Shown here: positions 12,996 to 26,000 of the stretch, piece by piece
Numbering within the stretch: the first letter of the stretch is position 1
How the letters are laid out: each line of letters starts with the position of its first letter
Source: Gonocerus acuteangulatus
Taxonomy: Eukaryota > Arthropoda > Insecta > Hemiptera > Coreidae
Assembly: GCA_946811695.1 (NCBI GenBank)
Contig: OX328128.1
Location: 75,028,531 to 75,092,530 of the forward strand
Reading direction: 5' to 3'
Length of the DNA stretch: 64,000 nucleotides
Program-made: the position numbers and the translations under genes
The notes under the pieces: model-generated
What the model was told of the DNA's origin: nothing
Databases searched by the model: none
The model's input: the letters and a program-made list of their open reading frames with translations, nothing else

Positions 12996-14040
12996 CATAA
13001 TAGCCTCGTAGGTCAAACAATAAGTTGATAATTCTTTCTTATAAAATACTTTTAATTTCCCTGATGAATCACATCTACATTTTGACTGCAAACAAATGAA
13101 AATGAAGGTTTGATTCCTTTTGATTTCGTCTGAGGCAGAAAAAAAAACCACCATTTTAATTTTTGTTATTAACTTTAGATATCAGATTAGAAATTTCGTG
13201 CACAACTTTACAGATAACAAAAAAAAAAAATTAAATACAAGGAAAAAATCAAATAAAAAAAGAAACCACCCCTGTACATATTGTACATATCACGTTTTTA
13301 ATTCTACCTCTCCATTATTTCTGCTGTCTTTCATTAAAAAAATATATAAGAAAAAAAAACACAAATAAAATACTTAAATTTAAATAGAGTACGAATTAGA
13401 AATTAATGATTAGGTAGGTTTAGGCTATAGGTGCTTCAGAAGGACTCTAGAACTTAAATTTTCTTTTTATTTAATATTTGTTTATAATTATTTAAAGTTC
13501 AATTTTGTTTTGAGAAGTTAAACTACTCTGAAGACCTGAAGATGTTAGGAGGAATTTATGAAAGTATTAAAAACAATCCTAGGGGTAGTTACTGAAAGGA
13601 TACTTGATTCTTCATTAAAGTAATTGAAAGCATTACTAGAATACCTTTATTTATAAAATAATATTTTATTTTGTACATAAATTAACTAAACAGGCTGGAA
13701 TTTGAACCCAGTTCCTCTAATTTTACGGTCAGTTTCCTTTCCAATTACGCTACCAGTCTTCACGTCACAGCATGGCAAGTTAATTTATCTAATAGTGCCA
13801 ATGGCTTCAGACAGATGGCAAAGTGCCATATTTATCTGAATGGTTTTTTATCGTGTAAGGCTCAGAGAACATATATCTTCTATAGCTCATTCAATTAGAC
13901 GGAATAGTTCAAATCCTGCATAAACAAAATTCTGCAGGAATTATACCTGACATGTCCACCATTTGCATTACTATTTCAATGAACAACACGCTACGTGAAA
14001 CTCAATAAAAACTGATTATGTCTCGTTTAGGACCAGGGAA
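12993..14040. other. Intergenic DNA with one tRNA-like SINE remnant
   Basis: Only 13690-13775 has recognisable structure: on the minus strand a degenerate tRNA-like head (GGGTTCAAATTCC B box). Otherwise AT-rich with no exon that can be supported. Confidence 0.5.
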
Positions 14041-14061
14041 GACTATGAGAGGTCAGGCAAT

Positions 14062-14292
14062 GGAGATAGTGTTTAATATTTATCAATACTTAGCCAGAGC
14101 CAAGGCTGGAAAACAATTTAGACTATAATTAATGTGCCTGTTCAAATAGATGGAGGGAAAAGGGTGTGGCCTATATTCCCGGTAGAAAGTTGGCGGTAAA
14201 AATTCTCTCAGCCATAACCTTGTCATTATGAAATTGAAAACGTTTTCAGCCTTAGCTTTGGCTAAGTATTGAAAAATATTAAACACAATCTC
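14062..14292. repeat. Inverted duplication with about 50-bp arms
   Basis: GGAGATAGTGTTTAATATTT and on to GCCAAGGCTGGAAAAC (14062-14113) faces its reverse complement at 14242-14292 with about 80% identity. Both arms can encode an IVFNIFQYLAKAKA-like peptide, resembling the N-terminal part of some insect transposases, so this may be an internally deleted element. Low certainty about origin. Confidence 0.55.
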
Positions 14293-14990
14293 CTTTATCT
14301 TAGCTCTCAAAGGATATCCTTGTCTTAACCGGGACAATCAGTTTTTATAGTGATTCACGTTAAGTGTTTAATCATTAAAAGGCTTTACAAATGGTGGACC
14401 AGAAGGGAGAGTGCAGGGAAAATTCCCGCCCAGACGTTTATCTGAACAGGCTATAACTGTATGACACAACAATTCATCTCTAAGTCTGAGCCTTATGTAT
14501 TAGCTTTCACCAGTTGTCTCTGTCATTCTGTAAATCCGTCTTCCTGTAGTGGACACCTAGAAAAATTTGTGTTTTGTGAGCCTTGCCATCTAAATCACTC
14601 CCCCATCGATTGCGTGCTGGAATAACCTTTCATGGTCCTGACCCGCAAGCTATACAGATTTGGTTAAGGTCTCCGAGCCATTTGCAAGCTCTGGACGGAT
14701 CAGTTGCTCTGGATAAGAGCCTATTTCTCATATGGTGCCAAGGTCAAAAGGAGGACTTGAATTTGTTATTCGGCATCTTATTGCAATGTTCCAGGTGACA
14801 AGGACCTTTGTCTTTGATGCATTGACCCTTAGTCTCCTCTAAACAAAGGAATACTTAGACCATTGCATGGTACGATCCCCACACTATCTACAGATCATCG
14901 GCATGTCCTAGAATCTGTGCTGTCCTGGTACCCATTCTGAGATTTCAATTTATAAAACCACTGAAAAATTTGCTCATTTTTTTATTTATT
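14293..14990. other. Intergenic, no gene recognised
   Basis: Base composition is higher in GC than its surroundings, but no frame shows a family signature. Confidence 0.5.
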
Positions 14991-15180
14991 TTATGGTGCA
15001 TCAACATCACAGCCATTAGTGCAGGGCAATTTACTGGTTATCACCCTTCCTAAACATCTATGGTGCAGCAGGGAATCTTTTCAACTGGACCAGAAATGAG
15101 AAAAATCCCTACTGCAGGTGGGACTCGAACCCCCTTCTCCCGCTTGAGAATCCAACGTGTTAGCCACTAGACCTAATTTG
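14990..15180 (-). mobile_element. tRNA-derived SINE (family S2)
   Basis: On the minus strand: a head with A-box-like GTCTAGTGGCTAACACG and B box GGGTTCGAGTCCC, a body with TAGATGTTTAGG-like and CACCATA words. It is a diverged relative of the copies at 39648 and 40316. Confidence 0.65.
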
Positions 15181-15185
15181 CTTTA

Positions 15186-15275
15186 TTAGATGAATTAACA
15201 CGGTATCCTGTGATATGAAGCCCAATAGCTTGAAACAGGGAACTCTGGGTTTAAATCCCAGCCTGGCGAGAAAAT
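15186..15275 (+). mobile_element. tRNA-like SINE head
   Basis: Contains the B box GGGTTTAAATCCC and CCAGCCTGGCGAGAAAATT. The A-box side is poor, so it is a SINE remnant and not a functional tRNA gene. Confidence 0.5.
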
Positions 15276-16036
15276 TTGAATAAAAAATAATGATTTAAAA
15301 ATTAAATCAATGACGGCATACAATGCCCTGCAAATTATACAGTGGTTTAATAATACATTATTTATTTCATTTCTAATCTTTCTAAAAAATGAAGATTTTA
15401 AAATAATTTTAGCGCTCGATGTCTGGAATATTTTATAATTCAAATAACCATACAATACATTTAAAAAATTGCTACTAATCTTCATGTCATCAGAGTATTT
15501 TAATTATTTTTTTCTGATTAGTGGTTTTCACAATTATAATTATTAGGTAATTTTGAGGACTTTCTGTGATATGAGAGGGAATTAAGTCTAAAAAAGAATT
15601 TAAAATTGAGAGCCAAGAGAGAACTACATTACATTTTTGATGGTTTTTTAATTTAACTATAAGAATATATCGAGGCATGTTTTAGTGACTTATCAAAAAG
15701 TCTTACATCTTGAATCTGTGATATCATTATCATTTAAAGCATATATTGAATTTAAATAATTTGAGGTTTATAACAACAAAAAAATGCTGACCAATATTGA
15801 ATTATATAATGTAGATATGTGATTGTTGTTGTTGTTTTTTTTTTATATATATATGTGTTTATTACGGTACTGAATTTTCACAAATTGCCCTATTAAGATG
15901 GATCCAGTGAAACATTTAATCTTTTTTTTAATAATACTAATAGATCAGTCCTGTAACATGCCATGACAGCCCAGGGGAGGTAGATTCTGATTTTTGACCT
16001 TTCGGAACGCTAAGGGGTGTAGTCATTACTATTATT
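15276..16036. other. Intergenic AT-rich DNA
   Basis: No supportable feature. Short open frames on the minus strand lack any family signature. Confidence 0.5.
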
Positions 16037-16181
16037 ATATTCTTTGCAAGTTCCCATGAAAGGCTGGGCAGGCCTAGGGGAGGTCTGTCCCCTATTCCAG
16101 CCCTCGTTCAACGACCCTTTCAGTGCATGCCCGAGTTTCGAACTCAGGTCCTCTAGGATATGCATTGAGGGCTCTACCACA

Positions 16182-16187
<6 letters not shown>
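16037..16187 (-). mobile_element. tRNA-derived SINE (family S3)
   Basis: Minus strand has GGTAGAGCCCTCAATGC, then GGACCTGAGTTCGAAACTC (B box) and a body with GGCCTGCCCAGCC. The head matches 17115 and 17430-17557 (-). Confidence 0.65.

Positions 16188-16234
<47 letters not shown>
16188..16234. repeat. (TG/TA)n microsatellite
   Basis: A short (GT)n run continues as (AT)n at the SINE end. Confidence 0.95.
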
Positions 16235-16239
<5 letters not shown>

Positions 16240-17114
16240 AGTGCCCAAATTATTAATACCCCCTATAATATTAAAAATGTTAGAATGTTTTCTGTTTCAA
16301 ATATTACGTTAAACACGTGTGCTTTGTTGTCCTTCAAAGATCCTTCTCTGGTAGCAGTGTTGGGCATGATCATAACATGATGATTACGATTACAATCACA
16401 GGCCCTGAAGATGTGATTAAGATAGCGACTATAATCGTAATTAATAGAGTGAATACAATTACACTTGTAATCACACCTTTGATTATAATTACGCTCATAA
16501 TCACAATATTTTTCCGCGCACACAAGTATATTTTGATGTCGATTAAACGGAGGGCCCAGGTATAGTCTGATTCTACAGGCTTACATTGTAGAAATGTTTA
16601 CATCGTTTTGCTTGATCCATTTTAATTCCTTTATGTCTTTTAAGAAAATGTAGGAATTTGTGCCTTGTAGTTAAAAAATATTGGACAGTTGTAATCATTT
16701 AAGTATTTTGTTTATAAAATGTGTTTATTTATTATGTATGCTCTCTTTATACATGTGTTTTGTTTATATATGTGTTAATTATATATGTTTTCTTTTTTTA
16801 TGGATGGGTGTATTAAACTCTCTTGAACCGAAAGTCCAACTTGTAAAATTTAACTAACTATAGCAAATAGTTTTACTTAAAAGTAATAAAGTTTCTCGTA
16901 GTTTTTGGCGATCTAACTGTAACAAATTCAAATTCAAATAGTTATGCAAATGGCTCTTTATCAGATCGCAAAATAGTGACAGTGTTGCGTGTGTTACGAA
17001 TGGCACGAAAATGGTCGCTGAAGATTTAGCTAAAATTATTGTTGGTGTCCAATTGTAATCAGCAAGGACACTGATTATAATCAGTGTGAAATTTTAATAC
17101 TCTTCTTGAAATTT
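16240..17114. other. Intergenic DNA
   Basis: 16375-16505 is dense in ATTACGATTACAATCAC-type words, a degenerate low-complexity stretch of (RATTAY)n character. No gene seen. Confidence 0.5.
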
Positions 17115-17360
17115 CCGTGGGCGAGGTTAGCTCAGTGGTAGGGACTGGACTAATACGCTGGAGGACCTGAGTTCAAATCCCGACCAAGCGCTAAAGATTT
17201 TTATCTTCTAGTGTCTTCGTACATTGATTAGATTCGGGCTCCCTGGCCATCCCTAGGCCAACCCAGCCTTTAATTAATTTATTAAAGGGGACCTGCAAAG
17301 GGAGAAAATCAGGCGGCCGGAGCATACTACTGACCACACTATCTCCCTAGTGTGCGGTAT
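17115..17360 (+). mobile_element. tRNA-derived SINE (family S3), nearly complete
   Basis: Head has an A box (TTAGCTCAGTGGTAGGG) and B box (GAGTTCAAATCCCG) as in a tRNA, with an anticodon-arm-like region between, followed by a non-tRNA body (CTCCCTGGCCATCCCTAGG, GCGGCCGGAGCATACTACTG). The body recurs at 50681-50800, and the 17430-17557 copy faces it. Confidence 0.8.
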
Positions 17361-17384
17361 GGCCACAAATCAGATACCTCTATA

Positions 17385-17554
17385 ATATCTGGATTAATTA
17401 ATAAATTAATTAGAGTCTGTTTTGGCCTAGGGATGGTCTGGGACTCCGAATCCAACTCAGAAACGAATATAAAATGTTTGGTGCACACAAGTTTTGAACT
17501 CAGGTCCTCCAGCATATTATTCGAGGGCTCTAACACTGAGCTATCCTCACTGCA

Positions 17555-17557
<3 letters not shown>
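17385..17557 (-). mobile_element. tRNA-derived SINE (family S3), opposite orientation
   Basis: Minus strand begins with AGCTCAGTGTTAGAGCCC, has GGACCTGAGTTCAAAACTT, and continues into CCCTAGGCCAAAAC. With the plus-strand copy at 17115 it forms a head-out pair. Confidence 0.75.
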
Positions 17558-17602
<45 letters not shown>

Positions 17603-17635
17603 TATATATATATATATATACACATATATATATAA
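17558..17635. repeat. (TA)n microsatellite with CACACA interruptions
   Basis: (TA)n broken by two CACA blocks, directly at the SINE head. Confidence 0.95.
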
Positions 17636-18992
17636 TATAAATTCAAAAATATCGAAACTTAATCGAGTTTGTTTGCGGTGAGTTTTTTAACAAACTTTTT
17701 AAATTAATGAGGTTACCTTCTAGCGTGATATTATTAATAACTGAGCACATTTCTATTAATTACTAATAACAATAATATATGATGAAACAATTTATAACTT
17801 ATAAATAAATTTATTAGTTTGCTTAGATTTAAAGTATATTTATTAGATTGTTGACACTTTCAAATTCTATTTACTCAAAAAAGTAGCGTAATATTCTTTG
17901 TCACTTTACATTAATTTATTATTATTTTGTGTATGTTTTATGTACTTTTTTCCAGAATTAAAAATAAAAATTGAGAATTTTTAGTCCTGGAAAAAAAAAT
18001 GTTTTCTTCTGTTGTATTTTGTGTAGTTTTTTCCCTTCGCCCAGTAAATGATGGTTAGGGACCATTTTTAACTTTGGATGTAGAATTTTGTAGATTACTA
18101 ACTTAAAAAAAAGGTTGTTTCTTTGACGAGATAAAACTGTGATTTCGAATGAAATAGATTAAAAAATTAATTTAACTGGAAACTTTGTGTATATTCATGT
18201 TTTATTGTTTATGTGTATGTTTTATAGAATTGCTTCAAGCTACAGAAGGGCAGATATTCTAGAGGTATCTGGTTGATTATTGACCATACGGTACTTTAGG
18301 GAGGTAGTGTGGTCAGTAATTTGCTCGGCAGCATGATTTATCCCACTGCAGGTATACATTGCGGGATAGGTGGGCCCAGGGCCGTCACATCTCAGAGCCG
18401 GGCCCAGGACCTGATCACGGGCCCCCACTTCTCAGAGCCGGGCCCCCACTTCTTAGAGCCAGACTGAAAATTCTAGTACTTTGCTATAGGCTTTTGATTG
18501 ACAGTGTATCAACAATTGGGATATCTTTTATAATGCTAACATTACGTGGTCGATCACTCATTCAGGTACTGGCTACGCCCGACGTTCAATATGGCTATGG
18601 CCTTTGGCTCACCCCCTTATTATTTGCTGTTCTTTATTCACTTACTAACTGATGTTTCCCTAATTGACACACATATAAAGAAAATTTGAGCAACCAGAAA
18701 ATGTGTACACTCTGACCGACTTGATGGTTAAAAGCATTATTATTTGTTAACAAATTATTAAAAATTACTTGAAGGAACAAAAATAACACGCTGTCAGTTT
18801 CTTTTCTTCCGCGAATATCCATCAGTTCTATATTTAACATAGAATGAACACGGGATACCTAAGACAGAGTTTTCTCTCCCCTCAGCAACCACCACAGTAC
18901 AGGAAGTTTACCATTCGAATTACTCTAGCATTCATAACTTTTTTTCTACTCAATACTTTGATTTAATTTAAAGCCTATTTTTTTTAGCAATT
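17636..18992. other. Intergenic DNA with a GC-rich repeated patch
   Basis: 18240-18345 is a minus-strand fragment of the S3 SINE body (GTATCTGGTTGATTATTG, TAGTGTGGTCAGTA). 18360-18480 carries about three imperfect copies of a CACTTCTCAGAGCCGGGCCC unit, the most GC-rich patch in the neighbourhood. No exon can be supported. Confidence 0.5.
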
Positions 18993-18996
18993 TTAA

Positions 18997-19924
18997 CCCA
19001 TTTCGTCCCAAAGTTGCTTAAACACAACTTTATTTTCAGTTTTTTTTTTTCTCATGCAAATAAATATTTTAATTTAGTTTGAATAGTTTTTTTCTAACAA
19101 GGCAACTCCTTAAAGAAAAGGAAGACAATTCTTAAGCCCAAATAAAATGTTTTTCTCTTTTTTTTTTTTTTTCTTTTTTTTTATTGCTCTAATCATTCCT
19201 TGAACATATAAAAGTAATTGATATCATAAATTTTTATGCCCATTCTGTCGCCCTGTGAGTATAGTGTTGTGTTTAGGCAACTTTGAGAAAAGCTAGGCAA
19301 ATCAGAAAATACGATGATTTTATTACAATATAGTTATTTATTTACTTTTTAAATTTTATATTACTCTAAACAATATTTTATGTAATTTTGGCTACAGTTG
19401 AAAACATAATTACAATTTTAAAAAAAATAAATTGAGTCAAAAAATTATTTCTTTGATAACTTTGTGAGTATTGTACACGTAAAGTCACCTAACATTTACT
19501 GCAGATGAATATTGTTTGTGATACAACAAACAATGCTACATTGGCAACATCTTCTTTGTTGTTTATTATCTTACTTGATGATCAGATGGTTTCTTTTGTC
19601 TTATCTTGGAAGGAGGAAGACAGGATTTCATAAAAATAATTTTTTTACTCAATTTATTTTTTTTTAAATTGTAATTAAGTTTTCAACTCAAGCCAAAGTT
19701 ATATAAAATTTAAAAAGTAAATAAATAACGATATCATAATAAAATCATGGTATTTTCTGATTTGCCTAGTTTTTGCCAAAGTTGCATAAACGCAACATTT
19801 TTTTTCTCCTAAGCTATAATAGGTGATTTTTTTGTTTTTTTACTTTCTTTTAAGTGCCTAAGAGGAACAAATAACAAAAAATGTTTTAAAAAATCCAGTA
19901 GAAATAGGCTAGGGATTTAATGGG
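18997..19924. mobile_element. Non-autonomous piggyBac-like element
   Basis: Flanked by TTAA on both sides (18993-18996 and 19925-19928) with termini CCCATTTCGTCCC and, reversed, CCCATTAAATCCC. Inside are long facing repeats, about 19268-19460 and 19625-19805, both containing CTAGGCAAATCAGAAAATAC. TTAA targets with CCC-starting ends are the piggyBac hallmark. There is no transposase ORF. Confidence 0.65.
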
Positions 19925-19928
19925 TTAA

Positions 19929-20175
19929 TAAATACATTTAAAACCAAATTGATTTATTTCTACATTAAATTATGTTATTATTTAAAACTTCTATTCTATT
20001 TACAATTATATTTCATTCGAACTCCAGTTTGGTGTGATTAAGAATACTCTTAGTTAAAGAGATACAAAGGTTGTTAAGAAGAATGGAATTTTAAAAAAAT
20101 TTGCAGTTGTAATTGACACAGAAAAATAAAATAAAACTTTATCAATAATTTGTGTATTTCTCTTATATATATATG

Positions 20176-20216
<41 letters not shown>

Positions 20217-20339
20217 TCATTTGTTTTGCATTATATTTTCCAGGAATCCCATCCTGCCATTCTCAGACTAATGCTCATATTTTTTTTATATGAATTCTTC
20301 AAAGATGATGAACTTAAAAAAAAAAACTTTTAACAAAAT

Positions 20340-20402
<63 letters not shown>

Positions 20403-22620
20403 CAACATAAATAATGGGAACAAAAATATTTCTTAGCAAAGAAACATTAAGCAGAGCATTCTTCATAAATCTTTTAGTTTATTCATAAGAAGATATTAGG
20501 ATATTGTTTCAGAAAATATGATAAACCTCCTATTGTGAAATGGAGGTGAAATAAATAAATGACTGTTCTGGGTGTTCCTTGAAAACCGTCCCTTTCTAGC
20601 TAGCCAAACATTTGTTTCGTGATATTTTATTGAATAAAATTCACAGAAGGCATTCATGTTTCATTTTAGAAGCAGGAACTTCAGTTTCTACTTATATATA
20701 TAGTGTTTCTATCTCCAAAAGCTATAATCATGGTCTGAGACAGTAAAAAAAACCTCTTTTGTATTTCACAGGAATCACATCCTGCTCCATCAGACTGTTG
20801 AACATTTTTTTAATAACCTTTTCTTAATTTAAGATTTTAAAATGTTAATATTATTTATAATTTTAAATTATAAATGTTAAAAAAGTTAGTAAAAAAATGA
20901 AACTTTGAAATTGAAGATAATTAACAAACTGGGTCTAAGGACAGATTCTGATCGCCTTTATGAATGCATACAAAAGAATTGCACAACAATATTGTAATCG
21001 TTTACACCTTAGATTCTCATGTGAGAGATGGGGGTTCAAGTCCCTTTGTCGGAAGGAATTTTTCTCATCTAAGGGCCAATTGAGAAGGATCCTTGTCGCA
21101 CCATGAATGTTGGCGCTAATGGCTCAGTTAGAAAAAAAGTACAGGCATATGTAACAAGGCATATGTGTCAATTCAACATGTGAGGGCAGGCTTCAAAATT
21201 CTTGCGGGAGCTGATTATCTTCAAAGGCACAAAAATTTCATCAAGTTATATCATCAAGCACTAGGAGAAAGGTTTGGCATTATAGAATATACGGTACCGT
21301 ATTAACGCTACGTTCCACAAAGACTTCTAGACAATGATAGAATTAAAATCTACTAGGATGAAGCTGTGATTAAAGACTGAACAAACATAATAAGACTGGA
21401 GTGTATGTCATGTGGAAACAGCAAAGGGACATGCTCAGCATTTAAAAGCCTCTAAATCAGACCACCGCCTGTAACCACTCTCCTTTGTGTTTGGTAGTAC
21501 ACCTAATTACTAAACACTTTGACGACCAAGATGTGGATATTTCCGTGAGCCCTTGGGTTTTGCAAGACCATGGGGCCACAATATGATTCATGGGGAGGGG
21601 GTAACCCATTATACATAGCTTCCGCTCTGGATCAGAGTGCTATTAGATAACCTCAATTCAGAACCCCACCAAGTTCTGGCCACTCAACTGCAGTGCTTCC
21701 AATAAATGGCCACCAAGCTGTAACAGGCTAACCATAACATGACCCCTGCCACCAACACCACCCGTAGCACCCATAATACTAAGCACCCTGGCTCTCTACA
21801 AATTATATTCTGGTAGAACAACTACAATTATCATCTCAAACACTGTTTTCATTCCGAACACAACAATAAGGTAAGTGCCACATAGTACCTCAAGCTATCG
21901 TACAAGCTCATATTATCCCAGCAAGCAGTTCTGCATAAATATATATATATATGTTCGTGCTCTATAGTTTAGTCAATATCAGTTCCATTGTACTCGTTGA
22001 GTGGCTAGGTTTATTGTAATCAATGGCTTTAATAGAGTGAGCCGAGACTGGACTAGGGTGTGTTTTCTATCCCCTCCCAGGCCACCATGCTTCCTAGGAA
22101 CCACTGCACAGCAAGTGTGATTATGATCTATCTACCATTTTTTATATGGTGTAGATTCGATCAGTGGCGGTCAAAGGACTGCAGAGATTTGTAGAGAGTG
22201 GTATAAGGACTTGAGAGATTTGTAGAGATGGTAACTTAAAATCAGAATTTATTTAAACTAAAGCATAACTTTTATGAGGGTAAAGGACAAACTCAGGAAC
22301 ATACTTGTGGTTATTGGGTTAGTTCATTTTGAATTATTGAGGAAAAATATAATTGATGAGCAGCTGATGATGGTTGAGATGAGATAGTTGAACTGTTGCA
22401 AAATGGTTTTATTGGAGCTTCATGCATAAGAAAATTAAGAGAGGGTACCTGGTGTCTTGGAATATTATGTGTTTAAGCAATCTCTGATCTGATTGATACT
22501 TCTCCAAATTCGTGGTGGGCTGTGGATTCTGGCCAACTCCAAACCTTTATTTTAAGAATAATTTAAGTTATTTATTACTAATATTTAAAAAAAATTAAAA
22601 GAAAAATTAAATATTTTATT
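19929..22620. other. Intergenic AT-rich DNA
   Basis: (TA)n tracts at about 20166-20213 and 20341-20401. A CAGGAATC(C/A)CATCCTGC word occurs at 20242 and 20770 as a direct repeat. 20990-21130 is an S2-like SINE head (GGGGGTTCAAGTCCC). No gene is recognised, though the flank is close to the eIF4E 3' end. Confidence 0.5.
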
Positions 22621-23098
22621 ATTTTTCATAAATTAATCTCAATATGGAAATTGAAGCAATCACCACCATTAATAGTGCCACACCTGCTCTTCGTATATCT
22701 TCACGCAGTCTTCAAGAAATCATTAAACTTTGAAGAAACCATCTTCTTTCGTCTGCTTCACTTTATTTTATTTTTGTTTTCAATTTACTCCGGTAACTTA
22801 CTTTTTTTTCTTTTTTTTTTTTTTTGTGGTCAATTCGTCAACTTCTGGAAATAGCCGGACAAAACCCCGGAACACAAATGCAAAAAACAAACACTTCTAA
22901 CTTTCCAAAAAAAAATAGTCCTTTTCAAGAAGTGGGAGGCGAAAAATCAAAATGGAAAAATTGGTTAGAGAAAAACAAATCAACAGATAATACGTCAATT
23001 TTGTTTTTTAGACCTTCCAAGAATTTTTATAGGATATTTTTTGGTAGCTTTTTAGTAAAAAAAAAAAATTTTTTTGTAATTGTTCCTGATTGGGTTGT

Positions 23099-26000
23099 TT
23101 ACACATAGTATGTATTCTTGGCAGCAGATGAGGAATTCTTCATCTGGCAGTCTTTGTGCGCCTGATATACTATCACCTGGGCTGGAGAAAAGCCTAGAAG
23201 TTCTTTCAATTTTAGGCTGAAAAAAAAAACACAAAAAAACAGAGGCATTACATTGGAGAGAGAATCATGCAGATGATAGGTTGAAGGGAGGATGATTTTG
23301 AGGTTATGTGGGAGAAAGAGCCATGCTGAAGATTAGTTATAGAGAGGATCATGTAGAGGGTAAGTAGGGGAGATGAACATAATAAAAGTTGGTTGTAGAG
23401 AGTATTGTGTAGAGGATAAGTTGAAGAGAGAATCATGCAGATGATAGGTTGAAGGGAGGATAATTTTGAGGTTATTTGTGAGAAAGGGCCATGCTGAAGA
23501 TTAGTTATAGAGAGGATCATGTAGAGGGTAAGTTGGGGAGATGAACATAATAAAAGTTGGTTGTAGAGAGTATTGTGTAGAGGATAAGTTGAAGAGAGAA
23601 TCATGCAGATGATAGGTTGAAGGGAGGATGATTTTGAGGTTATGTGTGAGAAAGGGTCATGCTGAAGATTAGATATAGAGAAGATCATGTAAAGGGTAAG
23701 TTGGGGAGATGAACATATTAAAGGTTGGTTGTAGAGAGTATTGTGTAGAGGATAAGTTGAAGAGAGAATCATGCAGATGGTAGGTTGAAGGGAGGATGAT
23801 TTTGAGGTTATGTGTGAGAAAGAGCCATGCTGAAGATTAGTTATAGAGAGTTGAGAAGATATGGTCGACCGTTCAGAAGTAGGAAGCGTAGATCGTCGGG
23901 GTTTCGGTCAGTGTTCTTATTCAATAAAACACATTTTATATATGGATTGTTACACCATATATGTTTTTACAGCCCTGAAGATGGCTTGTATAGCAAGCCG
24001 AAACGTTGGCGGCAATAAATATACATTTTAGCAAATAAAATGTGTTTTATTGAATAAGAACACTGACCGAAACCCCGACGATCTACGCTTCCTCCTAGTT
24101 ATAGAGAGGATCATGTAGAGGGTAAGTTGGGGAGATGAACATATTAAAGGTTGGTTGTAGAGAGTATTGTGTAGAGGTTTTGTCGGAGAAAGCTGTATTA
24201 ATAACAAAAATACTCCTAAGCAAAAGGGTCTCCCCATGGTCTACTAGCTAACTCCCGAGATTCTCATGCTGGAGACGGGGGTTTGGGGCTCTCCGGCGGC
24301 AGGAATATATATATACACATACACTTACCCTATATGAATGATGCTGGAGTTTTGATTGTCATTGTCCCTTGTCCACAGGCCTATCCTATTGGCTTTGTTT
24401 CTGATGCTGATGGTTGCTCCACATATTTTGTCGTTTAATCCATAAAAGCACTCACCAATCATGCACATAGCCTGAGGAAATCAAATTATTTAATATATAT
24501 ATTTTTTTTAAACGAAGTATTGTTTTAATATGCAAATTAATTCATAAACTCATAGAGTTGCCTGTATTAATTTACTCATTTTATTTAGGTCATCGCAAAC
24601 GGGCAAGAAGAATTGTGGTTACTAGACTATGTATTGGAAACTCCCAGATTTCATCTTTAACTATCCCAATTTTTAGCACTTTCAGAAGGTTTAGCTAATT
24701 TTGTTGCATATAAATATAAAACTATAGTGACCACCATTTTAGTTATTTTTCGCATGAAACTTAATATGTAACATACTCTTATTGGGACGAGTTTATTGAT
24801 CAGCAAATTCGGATAATCCAAAGGGGGGGGGTTACTCTGATCACAACTTACTAACGTGTACCTAACAGTGGAATGTTATATTGTAATGAAACATGGCTTC
24901 CATTGTGCCCATCTGAAAGAAAACAACATGTTTTAAATATAAACTAAATCAAATTATTAATTTGCTGCAAAATTCGGTAGATATGCTCAACTGAGGTAAA
25001 TTTGTTGTAAGGTTGGCTCTGGGCAACTTCCAGGGGCATTCTGTCCCACTCCTGCTCCGCTTCTGCTTCACTCTGGTTAACCCCCGATCACACCCAGGTC
25101 ACTTTGGCTCACTTCCGACCCACTTATGCCACTCCGGGTCCACGCTGGCTAGGTCCGGGTTCGATCCGGCTCACATTCGGTCACCCAAGGGCGCGGGCAT
25201 ACTCTATCTACTATATTTCATTCTTATTCTGGATTACTTCCGGTCCCCCGCCATCACTTCTGGGAAACTCTAATCACACTCGGGACGATCTAAGTACTTG
25301 TCCATTAGGGAATCTAATGAAATAATTTCCAAGGCCTTATCTAGAACCTTTCAGGAAGAAAATAGAAACAAAATATATTTTTCTTGAAATTTTCGTATAC
25401 GATTTGAAAGCTTATTAAATTTTCTACATAGCCCGGCGCTATTAGCCGATGCACAGTAAAAAAAAACATTAACTGAACATTATCAGCAATTTCATGATCT
25501 ACGTACTCACAATTTCAAGCCAGTACTGGTCCATCTTGTGCGGGAGCACTGCCCTCTTCTCGAGGTTCACCACCCATCTTCCACCGTCTTTGTTTGCTTT
25601 GTCTTCCCACATAGGCCTGATGCCCTTCTTGAAGAGGCTGTAATCGCAACCCGGCTTCATCCCGGATACGGGCTTGATGTGGTTGAACAGGCTGAAATAA
25701 TTGTTATTTAGTTAAGTCGAAGAAAATATAGATGTTAGGCCTAGGGCTAGTTCACACGAGCCTAATACTTGTCTCTCTCATTATGCCAAGTGACAAGTAC
25801 TCGTAGTCGGCAAGTACACACGTTTAGTACACACGTGTAGTACACACGTAGTCGGCAAGTGCGTTCAGTACGGTCCGTCCAATAACTACCGTGTTCCTTT
25901 GACATTATAATAACACCGAGATAATTTACTTGGAATTATTTATTTTTAAAAAATCCACAAAATATTTTTTTAAATAAAAACAAAGTTTTTTAAGCTTGCC

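Noticed and set aside
17115..17190. Functional tRNA gene
   Set aside because: A and B boxes are present, but arms do not pair well and the sequence continues into a SINE body repeated elsewhere. The same applies to the other tRNA-like heads.
23248..23772. 174-codon minus-strand open frame
   Set aside because: It is the translation of a 168-bp tandem repeat whose period is a multiple of three; no start context, family or splice support.
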